This document shows, one piece after another, positions 1 to 10,153 of a stretch of 64,000 nucleotides of DNA. Under the pieces are notes generated by a model. It saw only the letters and a list, made by a program, of their open reading frames with translations. It made no database searches and was not told the DNA's origin. Position numbers and translations under genes: made by a program. Within the stretch, counting starts at the first letter, position 1; each line of letters begins with the position of its first letter. This stretch comes from Kluyveromyces lactis (Eukaryota; Ascomycota; Saccharomycetes; Saccharomycetales; Saccharomycetaceae), in NCBI RefSeq assembly GCF_000002515.2, contig NC_006041.1, forward strand, positions 1,860,001 through 1,924,000, in the 5' to 3' direction.

Positions 1-516
1 ACATTCTGTAAGCTATTCGTAAACATTAATTATATAATATGTTAATCTGCCCTTGTGCTGTCTCTCGCCTTCTTTTATTTAGTCAGGCTGAGTGAGACAA
101 TATATCCTCTGTGACTATCTAAAAAAAAACAGTTTCCTCTGTGCTGGCCAGTGTCTTCTTGTTCCAGACCCTTTCTGCACATAAAGCTCTGTTTTTGTTT
201 TCCGTTTGCCTTTCCTTAAAGCAGATCAAGAATCGATTCAAAAATTCGAGATATACAATACGTGGTGCATGGGTGCCAGAGGACAATACACATGTTAGCG
301 TAATGACCGGGTAACAACTTCTACTGAGGCTCAAAAAAGCACATCACGTGACTGTAATTATTATTGTTATCATTATGTCAGGATAAATTTCAAATCTAGA
401 AATCATATTGTTTTTGTATACATAGATGAGGGAGAGGTGCAATGTATGTAGTGCACTGCAAATTTATCAAGAGAGAACTTAAGAAGTGCTGTTGGTTTCT
501 TTAAGTTAACCAACCC
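1..516 (+). promoter_or_regulatory. Upstream region of CDC27
   Basis: No gene is supported here. The stretch contains a Reb1-like CCGGGTAA at 307-314 and a palindromic TCACGTGA (Cbf1-type) at 344-351, both within about 210 bases of the CDC27 start. They are motif matches only. The left end holds the edge of an unseen upstream neighbour. Confidence 0.45.
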
Positions 517-2649
517 ATGCTATTCCATTCTGTGCGGCAGAATGCTGGTGGAAATGTGCCTGCTCATGATAGTTTAGGTGGTCACAATCAAGAAATTATG
601 GATGCATCAGTCTTCAACGGCCTGCCGTCTGCAACCTCCGCAGCAGATGCAGCAGCAACAGCAGCAGCTGCCTCTGCTTCAAATTATGTTGATTCATCGA
701 ATCTCTCACATCTTTCAGAGAAATTTAAAAGACTTGAAACTCTAATCTCGGATCATTTATCACAGTTGAACATAGAATCCGCCGTTTTCGTCTCAGAGTT
801 GTTATTTGCGGAATGCTCGAATCTGGACGAATCATCTCAGGAAAGAGCGCTTGCGAATTACTTTTACTCTCTATCCCTGTACTTGAACAATGACTTTCAT
901 ACTGCTATGCATGTTTCCTCTGAAAGAAGACATGATAATCTTGCATGTGCCTACGTATACTCTCGATGTTGTTTGAAATTGAAGAAGAATTATTCAGACG
1001 CTTTGGATTGTCTATTATCATTACAGTCCTGTTGGGACACCTGTCTATCCCATTTTGGGTATCCGAAGAAATCAACAATCTGTCTCTTAGTAGGGAAGTT
1101 ATTCAAATTATTGGATCACGAATCTAAGAGTGAAACTTTCCTCAGATCTTCCTTGGATGGGAATCCTTATCTCTGGGAAGCGAGCACAGAACTTTGTGTT
1201 CTTCGTTCAAGTTTGGTTCTTACGGTATTCAAATCCCAGAAGAATGCGCCTACACGCTCGCAATCATCTGCAGCAATGATGACGGTACCACCTCCAAACT
1301 GTAGTATGGATTCCAGATCTAGGAATAAGCCTCAAACTCCATTTAAAGCTCCATCCAGAAACAGACAAAACCTTTCCAACTCCCAAACTACATCCTTATT
1401 ATCGGCTTCTAACGTTGGTGTATCCATTTCTCCTCATTTCTTTAAAAAACACACAAGGTTTACTACAACACCAACTACTGCAACTTCAAGTGCAAATGTA
1501 ACCACTACAAACACATCTTCTATCGATACTAAACATCTCGGAACTACAACACCATCGAAACTGTCAGGAACAGATTCCCAAACCAAGTTGTTAAGGTCTC
1601 CCATGGATAAAAAAATTATGACCAACAACTCATATCAGATGCCAAACATTAGCACTTTTGACTCAAATTTGGATGAACTTTTCTCCAACTTCATCCATAT
1701 AGAATATTGCAAGTCAAGGTATGATTCATTCAAAGCCATCCGCATGATGCAAAATCGCATTCCACTACAGATAGCGGTGTCTATGCCTTGGTGTTTATCC
1801 ACATTGGGTAAGCTACATTTTGAATTAGTTAATTATGAAATGGCTAAATCTTACTTCACGAAATTAAGAACTTTACAACCTACGCGGTTTCAAGATATGG
1901 ACACCTTCTCAACCGTTTTATGGCATTTGCAAGACAAAACACACTTATCCGCTTTATGCGCGGAGCTATTAACGTTGGATAAGTATAACCCCATTGCCTG
2001 GTGCAGCATGGGGAATCTTCATTCGTTAAATAAAGATCACGACGAAGCCATTACTGCTTTCGGAAAGGCAATTCAATTGGACCCATTCTTTGCTTACGCT
2101 TACACTTTACAAGGGCACGAGTATTCTAATAATGATGCATTCGACAATGCAAAATCTTGCTTCCGTAAAGCTTTAACTATCGAAAAAACTCATTACAATG
2201 CACTTTACGGACTTGGAATGTGTTGTGTCAAACTTGGAAAGTTTGAAGAAGCACTATTATTCTTCGAGAAGGCAAGAGCCTTGAATCCGGTCAATGTCAT
2301 TTTGAATTGTTGCTGCGGCGTTGCGTTAGAAAGATTACAGCAGCCAGAGAGAGCTTTGAACTTCTACGAATTAGCAACTGAGTTACAACCAAACTCGTCT
2401 TTAGCATTGTTCAAGAAATCACAACTTCTATTGAACATGGGACAGTATTCTTCTGCGCTACATAATTTTGAAAGATTAGAATCACTTACCCCTGATGAAG
2501 CTCATGTGCACTTTTTGCTTGGTAACCTGTACCAAATTGTGGGTAAGAAGCAAGATGCAATGAATCAATATACTATTGCAATGAACCTAGACCCTAAAGG
2601 TAGTCAATTAATAAAAGAAGCCATGGAAAAATGTCATGAACAGGGTTGA
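517..2649 (+). CDS. CDC27: Anaphase-promoting complex subunit Cdc27 (APC3)
   Basis: This is a TPR scaffold subunit of the anaphase-promoting complex, the nuclear ubiquitin ligase that triggers destruction of securin and mitotic cyclins; in the family the TPR superhelix receives activator tails. The 710-residue protein has an Ala-rich N-terminal 50 residues, an N-terminal helical dimerisation part at about 60-230, a Ser/Thr/Asn-rich disordered linker at about 230-385, and tandem TPRs from about 395 to 705 with typical motifs such as LDPFFAYAYTLQGHE. The end, LDPKGSQLIKEAMEKCHEQG, closely matches the S. cerevisiae C-terminus. The S. cerevisiae protein is 758 residues. The first ATG is used; an in-frame ATG at 598 is an alternative start, because the first 27 residues look unconserved. 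It is convergent with the BOI gene, as in S. cerevisiae. Confidence 0.95.
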   Translation: MLFHSVRQNAGGNVPAHDSLGGHNQEIMDASVFNGLPSATSAADAAATAAAASASNYVDSSNLSHLSEKFKRLETLISDHLSQLNIESAVFVSELLFAECSNLDESSQERALANYFYSLSLYLNNDFHTAMHVSSERRHDNLACAYVYSRCCLKLKKNYSDALDCLLSLQSCWDTCLSHFGYPKKSTICLLVGKLFKLLDHESKSETFLRSSLDGNPYLWEASTELCVLRSSLVLTVFKSQKNAPTRSQSSAAMMTVPPPNCSMDSRSRNKPQTPFKAPSRNRQNLSNSQTTSLLSASNVGVSISPHFFKKHTRFTTTPTTATSSANVTTTNTSSIDTKHLGTTTPSKLSGTDSQTKLLRSPMDKKIMTNNSYQMPNISTFDSNLDELFSNFIHIEYCKSRYDSFKAIRMMQNRIPLQIAVSMPWCLSTLGKLHFELVNYEMAKSYFTKLRTLQPTRFQDMDTFSTVLWHLQDKTHLSALCAELLTLDKYNPIAWCSMGNLHSLNKDHDEAITAFGKAIQLDPFFAYAYTLQGHEYSNNDAFDNAKSCFRKALTIEKTHYNALYGLGMCCVKLGKFEEALLFFEKARALNPVNVILNCCCGVALERLQQPERALNFYELATELQPNSSLALFKKSQLLLNMGQYSSALHNFERLESLTPDEAHVHFLLGNLYQIVGKKQDAMNQYTIAMNLDPKGSQLIKEAMEKCHEQG

Positions 2650-2893
2650 TAAATCTGTTATATATCGTTACAAAAAATCTACTTGAACCTTCAACCAAAT
2701 TCTTTCACACAACGTGTTTTTACAGTTATCTATATAGCCTTCAAAAATAGCGTCTCCCAGTGTATATGAGTGTTCTCAGATGATTTGAAGATTATAATAT
2801 TAATGATAATAATACAGATAGACGAAGGACTAAAGATCTACATAAAAAATACTACACAGTCGACGAATTTCTTTGGAGAATGATCAGTGAAGA

Positions 2894-5800
2894 TCAAATA
2901 CGATTACTCATGAACTTAGGATCCAGGCCAAAATATTCTCCTCCTTGAGTTGATAGTGTTTTCGAACCAGTCGATGAATTTCCAGTATTAGCAGTCGTAT
3001 TTGAGGTTAGCTGACCAGCCATTAAATAAGGACTGGTTAATCCAGACGTGATAGTCGTATTATGCGTAATACTTGGCGAGGAAATATTAGCAAAATCTTC
3101 AGAACTTTGAGTTTGCTCAGCTCTTTGTTGATCCCATAAGTCTTCGTCATGTTCATTCAGTGACCTTTGCTGCTCTCTCAGTCTAGTTTCTTCACGCGCT
3201 TGGGACAGCATTTCCTGAGCTTTTGTTAATGAAACGGTAGGCGTCGCACATGAACTGATAATAGGAACTGAAGTGTCAATGTCAATGGTAGCTTTGATAA
3301 GAGCTGCTATCCATGCTCTCATCTCCTCTTTGGTGTCTACTGCGAAGTAATGTACACGAGGCTGAGTAAACGTTAGACCTTTCTTGGAGCCAGGTTGAGG
3401 AGGAACCAATTTAAAGCAATAACGCCCTTTACCAGTGCTAGCAGCATAGAGAGAAACAAATTTGTCATCTTCTTTTGCTGGCAACACTCTATGAGCGGTT
3501 ATATCAATCAATCCACGTTCTCTATTTTCGGTTGTATTGGCAAAGTACGACAATCTGGTACCATGCAACGTAAAGAATCTATTTTTCCAAACACCCATAG
3601 CACCAGTACCCTTCTTACTCATCCAACCTGAACAATCTGCTTCACGCATAGCTTCGGATATAGTAATACTACGGATACCTTCCGTGAATGCGGTAGTTCT
3701 TTGTTTTCCGACATTTTTCGAGCTCGTACCGCGAGCTGTTCTCGGTTTAGTTGATTCACTCACAGACCTATTTTGATTAACATCCGGTTCGTATAAAGTA
3801 TCTTTCGCGTCATAAAATACATCCGAGGCAGGTTCTTTAGCGCTAACAGAGCGTCTCTTAGCTTCTTTTCGAGTTTGGGGGTTTGGAAGGTCTTTAATAG
3901 GAGATGTACTTAGCATCATCGAATGTCTTTGACTAGGCGTACCGTTATCAATAGTGTTGAAGGGACTAACAAATGAATTCTTCCTGCTATGAGAAACCGA
4001 CGTCCTTCTTGATGTTTTAGTATGTGCAGTATCTGTCTCGGCATGCTCATCCTTCTCTTTGAAAAATGACAGCAGAGAAGAATTCCTTCTATGCCTTCTT
4101 TCTGAGTTGGCTTGGGAAGGTTTTCTACCATGATTGGTAGAGTATGAGGTAGCTCTGGAATGCCCGTATACACTAGAAGAAGGTCTTTCCATATTAACAC
4201 CAGTTTCTGCATCAGATTCACGATCGGCCTGTTTATTTTCTGTATTTTCCGACAGCATTGATATCCTGTTAAACAGTTCGACGAAGGATCCGCCTGATTT
4301 GGTTTTGACATGTCCGGAGTAGACTACACTACCGCGATTCTCTGAAACTTGCTCAGTTGGACTTGGGTTTCGTTCGATAGATTGTGTTTCCTTGAAATAT
4401 GGGTTTGGAAGGCTAGGGGTACTAGAAGTTGGACCCTGCTTCCTTTTAGGAGGAAATTCGAACTGGTCGTGAATCTCATCCTCCCTCGATTTTTCCTCCT
4501 TTGCCTTTGCTTTACCATCTGCCACTTGTTCATATATCGTGGGATGTGCGTATTTGGAAGTTTGAGCACTGGACATTGCGTTAGGTTGAGGTGACAAGAA
4601 CCTACCGCCAGAGCCAGAACTAGAAGCACTAACCATAGGTGATTTTGGAGGCTGGACTGGTGATGGGTATGAAGGAGGCTTTGGGGCACGTCTAGGCGAC
4701 GCGAACACATCTTCTGAAATATCCGGAGCTTTAGTAGTTTCATTAGTAAATAGCAAGGATGCTGGTCTAGGTTTCTGAGAGCTTTTGGTGTGTGTTCCAG
4801 ACGATGGGGTTACGAAGTTCTTTGGAGTTGGAGTCGAATTTGAATTTAGTTCCTCCATAGATTGTGATGTTTTCCTTAGGTGGCCTCGATACGTTGGAAT
4901 ATCATGGTTAGAAGGTGAGGTTATCGTTATCCCAGCATTTTGTTTGAATGATGCAGCGGGCATCAAACTATTCCTGTTATTGGCAGAAGTGCCATTCTGG
5001 GTCGATATTTCCTTCAAAGCCTCAATTTCTTTAAAGATCTCAAAACGAGTTCCAAACGAGTTTATCTCCAATTCCTTCAAATGCGCTAATTCTAGTTCCA
5101 AAAGAATTGTACCTGAAATTTTATGCTTTTGGAACCTCGATGCTGATTCCACATCGAATCCCAATGAGATGAGGTAAGCTGTAACCTGTTCCGGAACCCA
5201 ATTCTTCACATTTTCTGGGCGTAATTCGTTGGTTCCAGTAGAAGCCAGGCTATTACTTTTGGTGAAATCTAATGATGAACCTGAAACAAGTCTTTTCAAC
5301 CCAGGTCTTTGATCATAATCGATGGAATCAGTTCCAGAGGGGAAAGAGTCACCCCTTAACTCTTCAAGTGCCTTATCTATATCACTCATTGTGCTTTTCA
5401 TTGATATGTTCCTATCCACAGGAACTTTTATCATGTCTGAGTTGGGCGCTTTGATATTATCAAATTTCCTATAAGTTGCGGGTTGTGCAGTTTCTAACGG
5501 CTGAGGGGTAGGTAGCTCACTGGTGGACCCATCCTGGGACGGGTATGAAAGATTTGTATTGCTTCCAGAGGCAAACGGACTTGCGATTCTCTTGGAGCTT
5601 TTTGCCCTCATCAGGGCTGGTTTGCGTTCCATAGCAATGACTTGAGTGAAAACTTTGGGATACAGGCCTTCTTCTTGTGTTCTTAGATTCTTACCAAAAT
5701 ACCAACCATCGTTATACGACCCATCATCGGTGACCACTTGAATCTTGTCTCCAGGCCTCATATCTAGTTCGTCATCCATACGCTTACTGTACTCGGTGAT

Positions 5801-5941
5801 ACAAATAAACAACGGGAATGTTTTCTGCGGCTGAAACCCTGCACCTAAGGGTGTTTCTCCAACAGATGGCACGCCTCCACTGGTACTCCGTAAATTAGTG
5901 GTATCTATATGGGTTAGCTTAGGTACTTTATTAGATGCCAT
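2894..5941 (-). CDS. BOI1: Boi1/Boi2-like SH3-SAM-PH polarity protein
   Basis: Family members act at bud sites with Bem1, Cdc42/Rho3 and the exocyst in polarised growth and abscission control. Domains seen in the 1015-residue protein: an SH3 domain at about 43-105 (FICITEYSKRMDDELDMRPGD, then DGWYFGKN), a SAM domain at about 245-310 (VKNWVPEQVTAYLISLGFD), a long Ser/Pro-rich linker with proline-rich stretches (PRRAPKPPSYPSP) that could bind the Bem1 SH3, and a PH domain at about 765-882 (GWMSKKGTGAMGVWKNRFF). S. cerevisiae has two paralogs from genome duplication, BOI1 (YBL085W) and BOI2 (YER114C). Only one gene is seen here, flanked by CDC27 (the BOI1 side) and the SPR6-position gene (the BOI2 side), so it represents the unduplicated ancestor and the symbol stands for both. 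Confidence 0.93.
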   Translation of the reverse strand: MASNKVPKLTHIDTTNLRSTSGGVPSVGETPLGAGFQPQKTFPLFICITEYSKRMDDELDMRPGDKIQVVTDDGSYNDGWYFGKNLRTQEEGLYPKVFTQVIAMERKPALMRAKSSKRIASPFASGSNTNLSYPSQDGSTSELPTPQPLETAQPATYRKFDNIKAPNSDMIKVPVDRNISMKSTMSDIDKALEELRGDSFPSGTDSIDYDQRPGLKRLVSGSSLDFTKSNSLASTGTNELRPENVKNWVPEQVTAYLISLGFDVESASRFQKHKISGTILLELELAHLKELEINSFGTRFEIFKEIEALKEISTQNGTSANNRNSLMPAASFKQNAGITITSPSNHDIPTYRGHLRKTSQSMEELNSNSTPTPKNFVTPSSGTHTKSSQKPRPASLLFTNETTKAPDISEDVFASPRRAPKPPSYPSPVQPPKSPMVSASSSGSGGRFLSPQPNAMSSAQTSKYAHPTIYEQVADGKAKAKEEKSREDEIHDQFEFPPKRKQGPTSSTPSLPNPYFKETQSIERNPSPTEQVSENRGSVVYSGHVKTKSGGSFVELFNRISMLSENTENKQADRESDAETGVNMERPSSSVYGHSRATSYSTNHGRKPSQANSERRHRRNSSLLSFFKEKDEHAETDTAHTKTSRRTSVSHSRKNSFVSPFNTIDNGTPSQRHSMMLSTSPIKDLPNPQTRKEAKRRSVSAKEPASDVFYDAKDTLYEPDVNQNRSVSESTKPRTARGTSSKNVGKQRTTAFTEGIRSITISEAMREADCSGWMSKKGTGAMGVWKNRFFTLHGTRLSYFANTTENRERGLIDITAHRVLPAKEDDKFVSLYAASTGKGRYCFKLVPPQPGSKKGLTFTQPRVHYFAVDTKEEMRAWIAALIKATIDIDTSVPIISSCATPTVSLTKAQEMLSQAREETRLREQQRSLNEHDEDLWDQQRAEQTQSSEDFANISSPSITHNTTITSGLTSPYLMAGQLTSNTTANTGNSSTGSKTLSTQGGEYFGLDPKFMSNRI

Positions 5942-6406
5942 ACTGATTTTGTAGGTATTTCTGGAACTCGAACGGTATGATACGGCTGAGATGCTCTAAA
6001 TGAAGTCCAGCGAATTGTTGAGATGAAACGTATAAACTATGAGGAAAATGGAAAAAAAACAAAACGAAACTGCTCTATTTGCACCAATATATAATTCGTC
6101 CACGTTAGCAAACCTCTTACCACAATTTTGAGCACTTTCGGTGACCAGACTATACTACGACCCTTGATGGTTCTTATGTTTTGGTTTTTTACGAAGTGCA
6201 ACTTACTTTCTAATGTTTGTTTCTTTAAAAGTCCACGTCTTGCTTCCAAATTTCCATTCTGTTCCCAAATAGCGAATGCTCGTTACCCGGACTTGCGACC
6301 GATACCTAACGACTGGTTCTTCATGTTACCGTTGGTGATTCATCCTTAATTACGGGTCTAAAATACATAGTACTATCATTTATTGTCCAACTATATGACC
6401 GCCATA
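5942..6406 (-). promoter_or_regulatory. BOI1/2 promoter region
   Basis: Spacer between the BOI gene start and the 3' end of the next minus-strand gene. It contains a Reb1-like TTACCCGGA at 6283-6291, about 340 bases upstream of the BOI start codon. Short reading frames here show no protein-like features. Nothing else is recognised. Confidence 0.4.
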
Positions 6407-7567
6407 TCAAGCGCTGAGGAAAGCTGAGATAACGTTTTTCTGTATAATTTGTATTTGAAGTAAATGTCCGTCATTTAATATGAATGGGATTATGCATTTG
6501 TTGATGAAAGAGAAAATGATATCATTCTGTGAGGTTTGGGGCAGCTGTAGGACCTGAAATGTAAGTTTTTGTACCCACGAGATGTATTCGGGCATTCCTG
6601 ATAAGTCTTGCTTTCTGAAGTGTGTCTTGTTATTGTTCAAAAAGGTCGCATCAGATGAATTAGTAGAAAAAGAACTCTTTCTATTAGATGGGGTATTGGT
6701 ACCTCGAGATGAGCTGGAATTAACAGAACCATTCATATTTGGGATTGATGACGATTGTCGGTTAAAGGGGCTAATTGAACTTGATGCTCTGCCTTTATGG
6801 TCTGGATTGTTTTCGCTTGAAATGTGTTGAGACCAACGTGACATACCTTTCATTTTTTGGAAAATGCTTCTCTTTGACTTCGTCGAAGCTATACTCTTGT
6901 TTCCCGAACTTTTCGCACTAATTATAGATGCTGAATCGCTTCCGTTAGCACTTGGTCTGCGTTTGGAGTTCAATATAGAGCGATGAACAGTCTCTCTATC
7001 CTGATATCCGGGTTTCCTCAGCGGTGGGCCCATAGAAAGACTGGGTGTCATCATTTGCGGCTGAACACCACTCAGTAATGACGCCTGTACCAACTTGTTT
7101 AGATACTGAAGTGTACGTGCAATAACTTCCACGAATTGAGAGTCACTTCGACGTGAATAATCATCAAGCGTTTGGCTCAAAGTCTTGATCACATTAATCT
7201 TCAAAGGAACGTTCTCCACAGGAAAATCACTGCCATGGTGATATATCCATAGGTCCCACGTATATTTATCTAATGAAAGATGCAACGATACCACTACTGG
7301 TAATTCACTTTCGAAACTGGATCGTAACTTCTTTAAAGAGTTGACACACCTGTGGGCAACAGATAACTTAGATTCTTCAGTGAAATCAGCCAATTGTGGG
7401 GTTAGATCAAACACAGAAAGATAGTCCTCGAACTTCTTAGTAGCACAGCTGGCACTAAAATCATTAATGGAGTCTAAAGTCGGTGAACCAACTTCTATCA
7501 GCTTATGATTACTTCTTCCTGAGATGTTTGAACTATCTGAGTATAGCGATAGAAACGATTCACTCAT
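6407..7567 (-). CDS. Unrecognised protein in the SPR6 (YER115C) position
   Basis: I do not recognise this 386-residue protein by sequence. Two ordered-looking parts flank a Ser/Asn-rich middle. Residues about 40-170 are rich in hydrophobic and helical sequence (KFEDYLSVFDLTPQLADFTE, YTWDLWIYHHGSDFPVENVP). Residues about 325-386 are again hydrophobic (MPEYISWVQKLTFQVLQLPQ). Residues about 175-320 are low complexity with basic patches. Placement is informative: it lies upstream of and co-directional with the BOI gene, and before divergent YBL086C. In S. cerevisiae, BOI2 is followed in the same way by SPR6, a sporulation-specific gene, while BOI1 is next to YBL086C. I infer a positional ortholog of SPR6, but S. 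cerevisiae SPR6 is only about 191 residues. The function is unknown. The ATG at 7567 is the first in frame. Confidence 0.6.
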   Translation of the reverse strand: MSESFLSLYSDSSNISGRSNHKLIEVGSPTLDSINDFSASCATKKFEDYLSVFDLTPQLADFTEESKLSVAHRCVNSLKKLRSSFESELPVVVSLHLSLDKYTWDLWIYHHGSDFPVENVPLKINVIKTLSQTLDDYSRRSDSQFVEVIARTLQYLNKLVQASLLSGVQPQMMTPSLSMGPPLRKPGYQDRETVHRSILNSKRRPSANGSDSASIISAKSSGNKSIASTKSKRSIFQKMKGMSRWSQHISSENNPDHKGRASSSISPFNRQSSSIPNMNGSVNSSSSRGTNTPSNRKSSFSTNSSDATFLNNNKTHFRKQDLSGMPEYISWVQKLTFQVLQLPQTSQNDIIFSFINKCIIPFILNDGHLLQIQIIQKNVISAFLSA

Positions 7568-8213
7568 CTGCGGTTCAAGTTGCTTTAGAAAACCAAGTAA
7601 ACGAAATCAAAGGCTCTGATGTCACTCCTACAACATACAACTGACTTCAACGCCACTAGAGTATTGAATTTGCCAGGCTCATGTCGTTGCGAGAATGATA
7701 GGGTTCATTTCTTACCTTTAACATAAATAGCTTTTTGTTGATGATGTGCTTGGTCAAAATTGAAAAAGTCAACTATCCGTCTTCGGTTTCATAGAACACT
7801 ATACAATTAAGGTACAAGACGATGGTAATGATATAAGATTTGAAATTTAGACGTGTGCCAAGCTACTTTTATCGATTGATAATGTCACAGCCAATCTTTC
7901 TCTTGTCTTCATCCATCTGAACATCCTGTAAATGGAACGCTTACTACCTCTATGCGGTAAATATATATGATTGTATAACTTACATCGGGTTCAAAAATCA
8001 CTTTTTGACTATTAGTTAGAAACAGCGGAACTTTTGCTGTAGGATTGAGAACAATGATTAGGATGAAGAATGAAAGTTTAACTGCTGTGATTACTTTCAG
8101 TCTTCGGTACAGTATTGCATTTGATTAACTATATTTGCCGCATAATACATACCATTTTTTGGACCTCTGAACCTCCTAACGTATAAGATAAAGTTATCGT
8201 ATTCGATTATATT
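7568..8213. promoter_or_regulatory. Divergent promoter, SPR6-position gene / YBL086C
   Basis: A spacer of about 650 bases between two divergently transcribed genes. A TATA-like AAATATATATG lies near 7961-7971. I see no RNA gene, repeat or strong known regulatory motif. A short minus-strand frame at 8097-8300 overlaps the YBL086C start and is not supported. Confidence 0.35.
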
Positions 8214-9524
8214 ATGATTAGCATTTCGAACAAATCGAAAAGTAGGAGACCGAAGTTCTTGCTCACGTTTTCCATTACACAGCTCACCAATATTCCCCAA
8301 TCATCCGGGTATTGTTATTGTAAATGGCATTTAAAAGATGGTACTGGTGCGTCAAGTTCAATCATCGAACAAGAAGGTCAGAAAATCGATACCAATCATC
8401 AAAGCAAAGGAACTACCGAGAGGATATTTGTTAAAAACCATAGAGCTAAATGGAACTATACTGTGGAACCTCCAATCAAATTAAAGTTGCAAGTTGATAA
8501 GAATAAGACACTCTCTAAGAAAATTCTAGTTGTGGAGGTTTATTTTGAGTTCTTGGAAGAACTGAATAAGAACGAACATCCGGAGGGAAGATTTAGCCAT
8601 CATAATCACGCTTATACACAGAAAGTATCCGGAAAGATTCTTTTGGGTAATGTGAGCATTGATGTCACAAATTTCATTGATCAGAATGGAACTGAGTTCC
8701 ATGATCGGTTCCTTCTACAAAAATCGAAAGTTAATTCAATCCTCAGTATGTCCATCAAGATGCAGTTACTCAGAGGGAAATTTGATGATTTTACGCTTCC
8801 GAATGGAGAGCAACTATCCCAGAAAATTAAGGCAAACTTAGAGAATTTCACCGATAATAATTCAGATACCTCTTCTAATGTCACTTCACCGCTTTCCTCT
8901 GTCCACCCACCCGATAGCGCTGGTTCTAGGGTATCAAGTACCACGCATAAAACATCACATTTAGCACATCCAAAGCTGACGCATCAGCCTGGGGAGACGT
9001 TAGCATCATTGACTATTTCTAACCCAGTAGTTGAGAAACTTTATCAGAAAACCTTTAAGTTCCCATGGGACCCTAGACCCGGTGAATATACTCCTCAAGA
9101 GTGTATCGAAGATATTCTAGATGGGGGAAACGGATGGGCAAAGAACGAAAAGGGGATAAATTTGATAGATTTAGAGACATTACAGATTACCGATTTAGTA
9201 AACGATGATTATCTATTAGCGTCTTTGCTTGACCAACAGGGTATACACTACAAACCAAACAACCTAAATTACAGTTGGGATATATTAACCTCGAAATGGA
9301 GACAATCACAAAGCGGAAAATCAAGGAACGATTACTTGAAAGCCAACATCCAGAACTACTATCAAGAATGCAATAAATCAGGGTTGGATGAATATGCTGC
9401 AGAAAAAATCAAGGATGCTAAGAGTTGGAAAGTGAACTATAGCGCCACGGAAGAAAAATCATCAAAGCCAAACTCAGACGCACAATCTACCCGTTCAAGT
9501 CATACCCAGTTAGAACAGATCTGA
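8214..9524 (+). CDS. YBL086C family protein with N-terminal C2 (EEIG1/EHBP1-type) domain
   Basis: Homolog of the uncharacterised S. cerevisiae YBL086C (466 residues; 436 here). Residues about 8-170 form the NT-C2 domain typical of EEIG1/EHBP1 proteins: it opens with SRRPKFLLTFSITQLTNIPQ, continues with YCYCKWHLKDGTG, and has HRAKWNYTVEPPIKLKLQVD in the middle. Such domains are thought to mediate membrane association. The middle (about 215-280) is Ser/Thr-rich and probably disordered. A C-terminal conserved part follows (FPWDPRPGEYTPQECIEDIL). The divergent arrangement with the BOI side matches S. cerevisiae. No enzyme motif is seen. The start ATG precedes the conserved SRRPKF by nine residues, which fits the family. 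Confidence 0.85.
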   Translation: MISISNKSKSRRPKFLLTFSITQLTNIPQSSGYCYCKWHLKDGTGASSSIIEQEGQKIDTNHQSKGTTERIFVKNHRAKWNYTVEPPIKLKLQVDKNKTLSKKILVVEVYFEFLEELNKNEHPEGRFSHHNHAYTQKVSGKILLGNVSIDVTNFIDQNGTEFHDRFLLQKSKVNSILSMSIKMQLLRGKFDDFTLPNGEQLSQKIKANLENFTDNNSDTSSNVTSPLSSVHPPDSAGSRVSSTTHKTSHLAHPKLTHQPGETLASLTISNPVVEKLYQKTFKFPWDPRPGEYTPQECIEDILDGGNGWAKNEKGINLIDLETLQITDLVNDDYLLASLLDQQGIHYKPNNLNYSWDILTSKWRQSQSGKSRNDYLKANIQNYYQECNKSGLDEYAAEKIKDAKSWKVNYSATEEKSSKPNSDAQSTRSSHTQLEQI

Positions 9525-10153
9525 TCAATATTACGTTATCGTGAGCTGATTAACGGTAGTTTTCAATGCGAGTACCAATTGGTTGATAGATTACCTTCGA
9601 ATTCTTGTACTTTCAGTGTTGTTATTTTTTTTTTCTAAGGTAAAAAACTGGACGCTCTCGTCCATAGAGCTCTTCGGCAGCCTAATGATCTTGATACAGA
9701 AGACTTCATAACACCAATATGATCGACGTTTAGGAAACTCTAGCATCTGTACGAGGTTTCTCTGAAATGAAACTTTTTTTTATTGTGTCAGTTGTAATGT
9801 ATGAAATGTGACGCAAGTCGGCATACAAAAAAAAAAATTCATGATACCAAAAGGAAATAATCCTCGATAAAGTGAGGTTGAATGTGGGAATTCGAGTTAG
9901 AAACTCTAGATGTGAAATCTCTATTGGAACTCAGTATTTATGACTTTTGGAAACTTTTCAATGTACGAAAATTTTGTATAAATACAGGACAAAGTACACT
10001 GTCTTGAACACTTGAAACTTGAATAACGTATTCTCGTCTTCAAGAATGATCAAAGGTCTCATTTAGAAACGCCTAATAAGTTTAAACTTACAAAATCACC
10101 CAGTGTCGATAACAAAACTTCAAGGATCTAGCTGTCATACATCAACAATTGAA
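9525..10153. promoter_or_regulatory. YBL086C 3' region, synteny junction and transporter promoter
   Basis: No gene is seen. It holds poly(T)/poly(A) tracts near 9625-9640, 9776-9783 and 9828-9838, and a TATA-like TATAAATA near 9976-9983, about 175 bases before the transporter ATG. Left of it the gene order follows S. cerevisiae chromosomes II and V; right of it, chromosomes XIV and XV. The stretch therefore contains a rearrangement breakpoint relative to S. cerevisiae. No mobile-element remnant or tRNA is visible at the join. Confidence 0.4.

Noticed and set aside
4324-4743. Minus-strand frame of 139 codons in a second frame
   Set aside because: Overlaps the disordered linker of the BOI gene in another frame and has no domain or homology.
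10103-10153. Upstream extension of the HXT14-like frame
   Set aside because: The extension starts with GTG and lacks an ATG; the ATG at 10154 is the usable start. The same reasoning set later starts for RTC1, YNL320W, KRE1, RPT5, RPO31 and YHR112C.
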